Assembly: GCA_943788345.1 (NCBI GenBank)
Contig: CALSPX010000006.1
Location: 186,001 to 250,000 of the forward strand
DNA length: 64,000 bases
Direction of reading: 5' to 3'
Source: Ascidiaceihabitans sp023955215
Lineage (GTDB): Bacteria; Pseudomonadota; Alphaproteobacteria; Rhodobacterales; Rhodobacteraceae
The notes beneath the pieces were generated by a model. The model saw nothing but the letters and a program-made list of their open reading frames with translations. It searched no databases and had not been told where the DNA came from. Positions within the stretch are counted from its first letter, which is position 1. Each line of letters starts with the position of its first letter. The translations under genes and the position numbers were made by a program. Below are positions 63,837 to 64,000 of the stretch, in pieces.

Positions 63837-64000
63837 GGCTGATCACCCGTGTTTGAAACATCAACCGGGTTTAGGATCGGCAACAATGGCTCTGATGGAT
63901 ATGCAATCTGGTCAATGTTACCAAATTGTTCCGGTGCCATCGGCAACAGGCCAAGGCGGTCAAAATTAAATTCGGCAAGGTCTAATAGACGCGAGGGACG
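63833..64000 (-). CDS. ftsL: FtsL, C-terminal part (cut by window edge)
   Basis: The last 55 codons of a frame that overlaps the ftsI start and continues beyond the right edge: RPSRLLDLAEFNFDRLGLLP ... QFGNIDQIAYPSEPLLPIL ... NTGDQP, stop. Its position, size and P-x-RL..LA pattern match the C-terminal tail of FtsL, the small divisome protein preceding FtsI. No membrane part is visible here, so the call rests on context. Confidence 0.75.
   Translation of the reverse strand, partial: RPSRLLDLAEFNFDRLGLLPMAPEQFGNIDQIAYPSEPLLPILNPVDVSNTGDQP

Overview
The window is chromosomal DNA of an alphaproteobacterium of the Rhodobacterales, most likely a marine Roseobacter-group organism. This rests on the dcw (division and cell wall) gene order with two DUF2484 membrane genes between murC and murB, the ftsZ-lpxC-bamD-recN tail, cobS-cobT, a DUF3422 protein, the CDS for a J-domain protein divergent from a BolA gene, and Hint-domain surface proteins. 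GC content is moderate. I see no rRNA, tRNA, CRISPR array or complete insertion sequence. This is an assignment by gene content; no database was searched.

Region 1 (1-10413) looks like a peptide or N-acyl amino acid uptake and breakdown locus. A fused DppDF-type ATPase, an ArgE-like deacetylase, an FAD-dependent amine/amino-acid oxidoreductase and two tandemly duplicated M20 amidohydrolases are read leftwards. The binding protein and two permeases of the same transporter are read rightwards. The 344-bp divergent region carries a perfect palindrome just before the ribosome binding site of the binding-protein gene, and a strong stem-loop separates binding protein from permeases.

Region 2 (10463-28000) is mixed metabolism and unknowns: two small AT-richer overlapping genes, a VOC protein, a DMT transporter preceded by a striking array of CTG-NA-CAG sites, a DUF3422 protein, pntAB transhydrogenase, a RAYT-family protein that has lost its catalytic residues, a class I amidotransferase, glcG-like and glcB (malate synthase G), pepN, a lytic transglycosylase-like protein and two uncharacterised proteins.

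Region 3 (28096-33326) holds gatB and then a small accessory block: an HlyC/RtxC-type lysine acyltransferase, a VCBS-Hint gene broken by one amber codon (Trp to stop), and a convergent intact Hint-domain gene. No RTX toxin gene is seen. This is the most system-like accessory block in the window.

Region 4 (33335-40964) has bolA-like, a J-domain protein, cobS-cobT (aerobic cobaltochelatase subunits without cobN), an M24 aminopeptidase and a CLC channel/antiporter.

Region 5 (41064-64000) is the dcw cluster on the minus strand: ftsL (partial), ftsI, murE, murF, mraY, murD, [opposite-strand HI0933-type flavoprotein], ftsW, murG, murC, two DUF2484 genes, a small membrane gene, murB, ddl, ftsQ, ftsA, ftsZ, terminator, lpxC, bamD, recN. 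Most joints are 4-nt overlaps. A perfect DnaA box lies in the ftsA-ftsZ gap.
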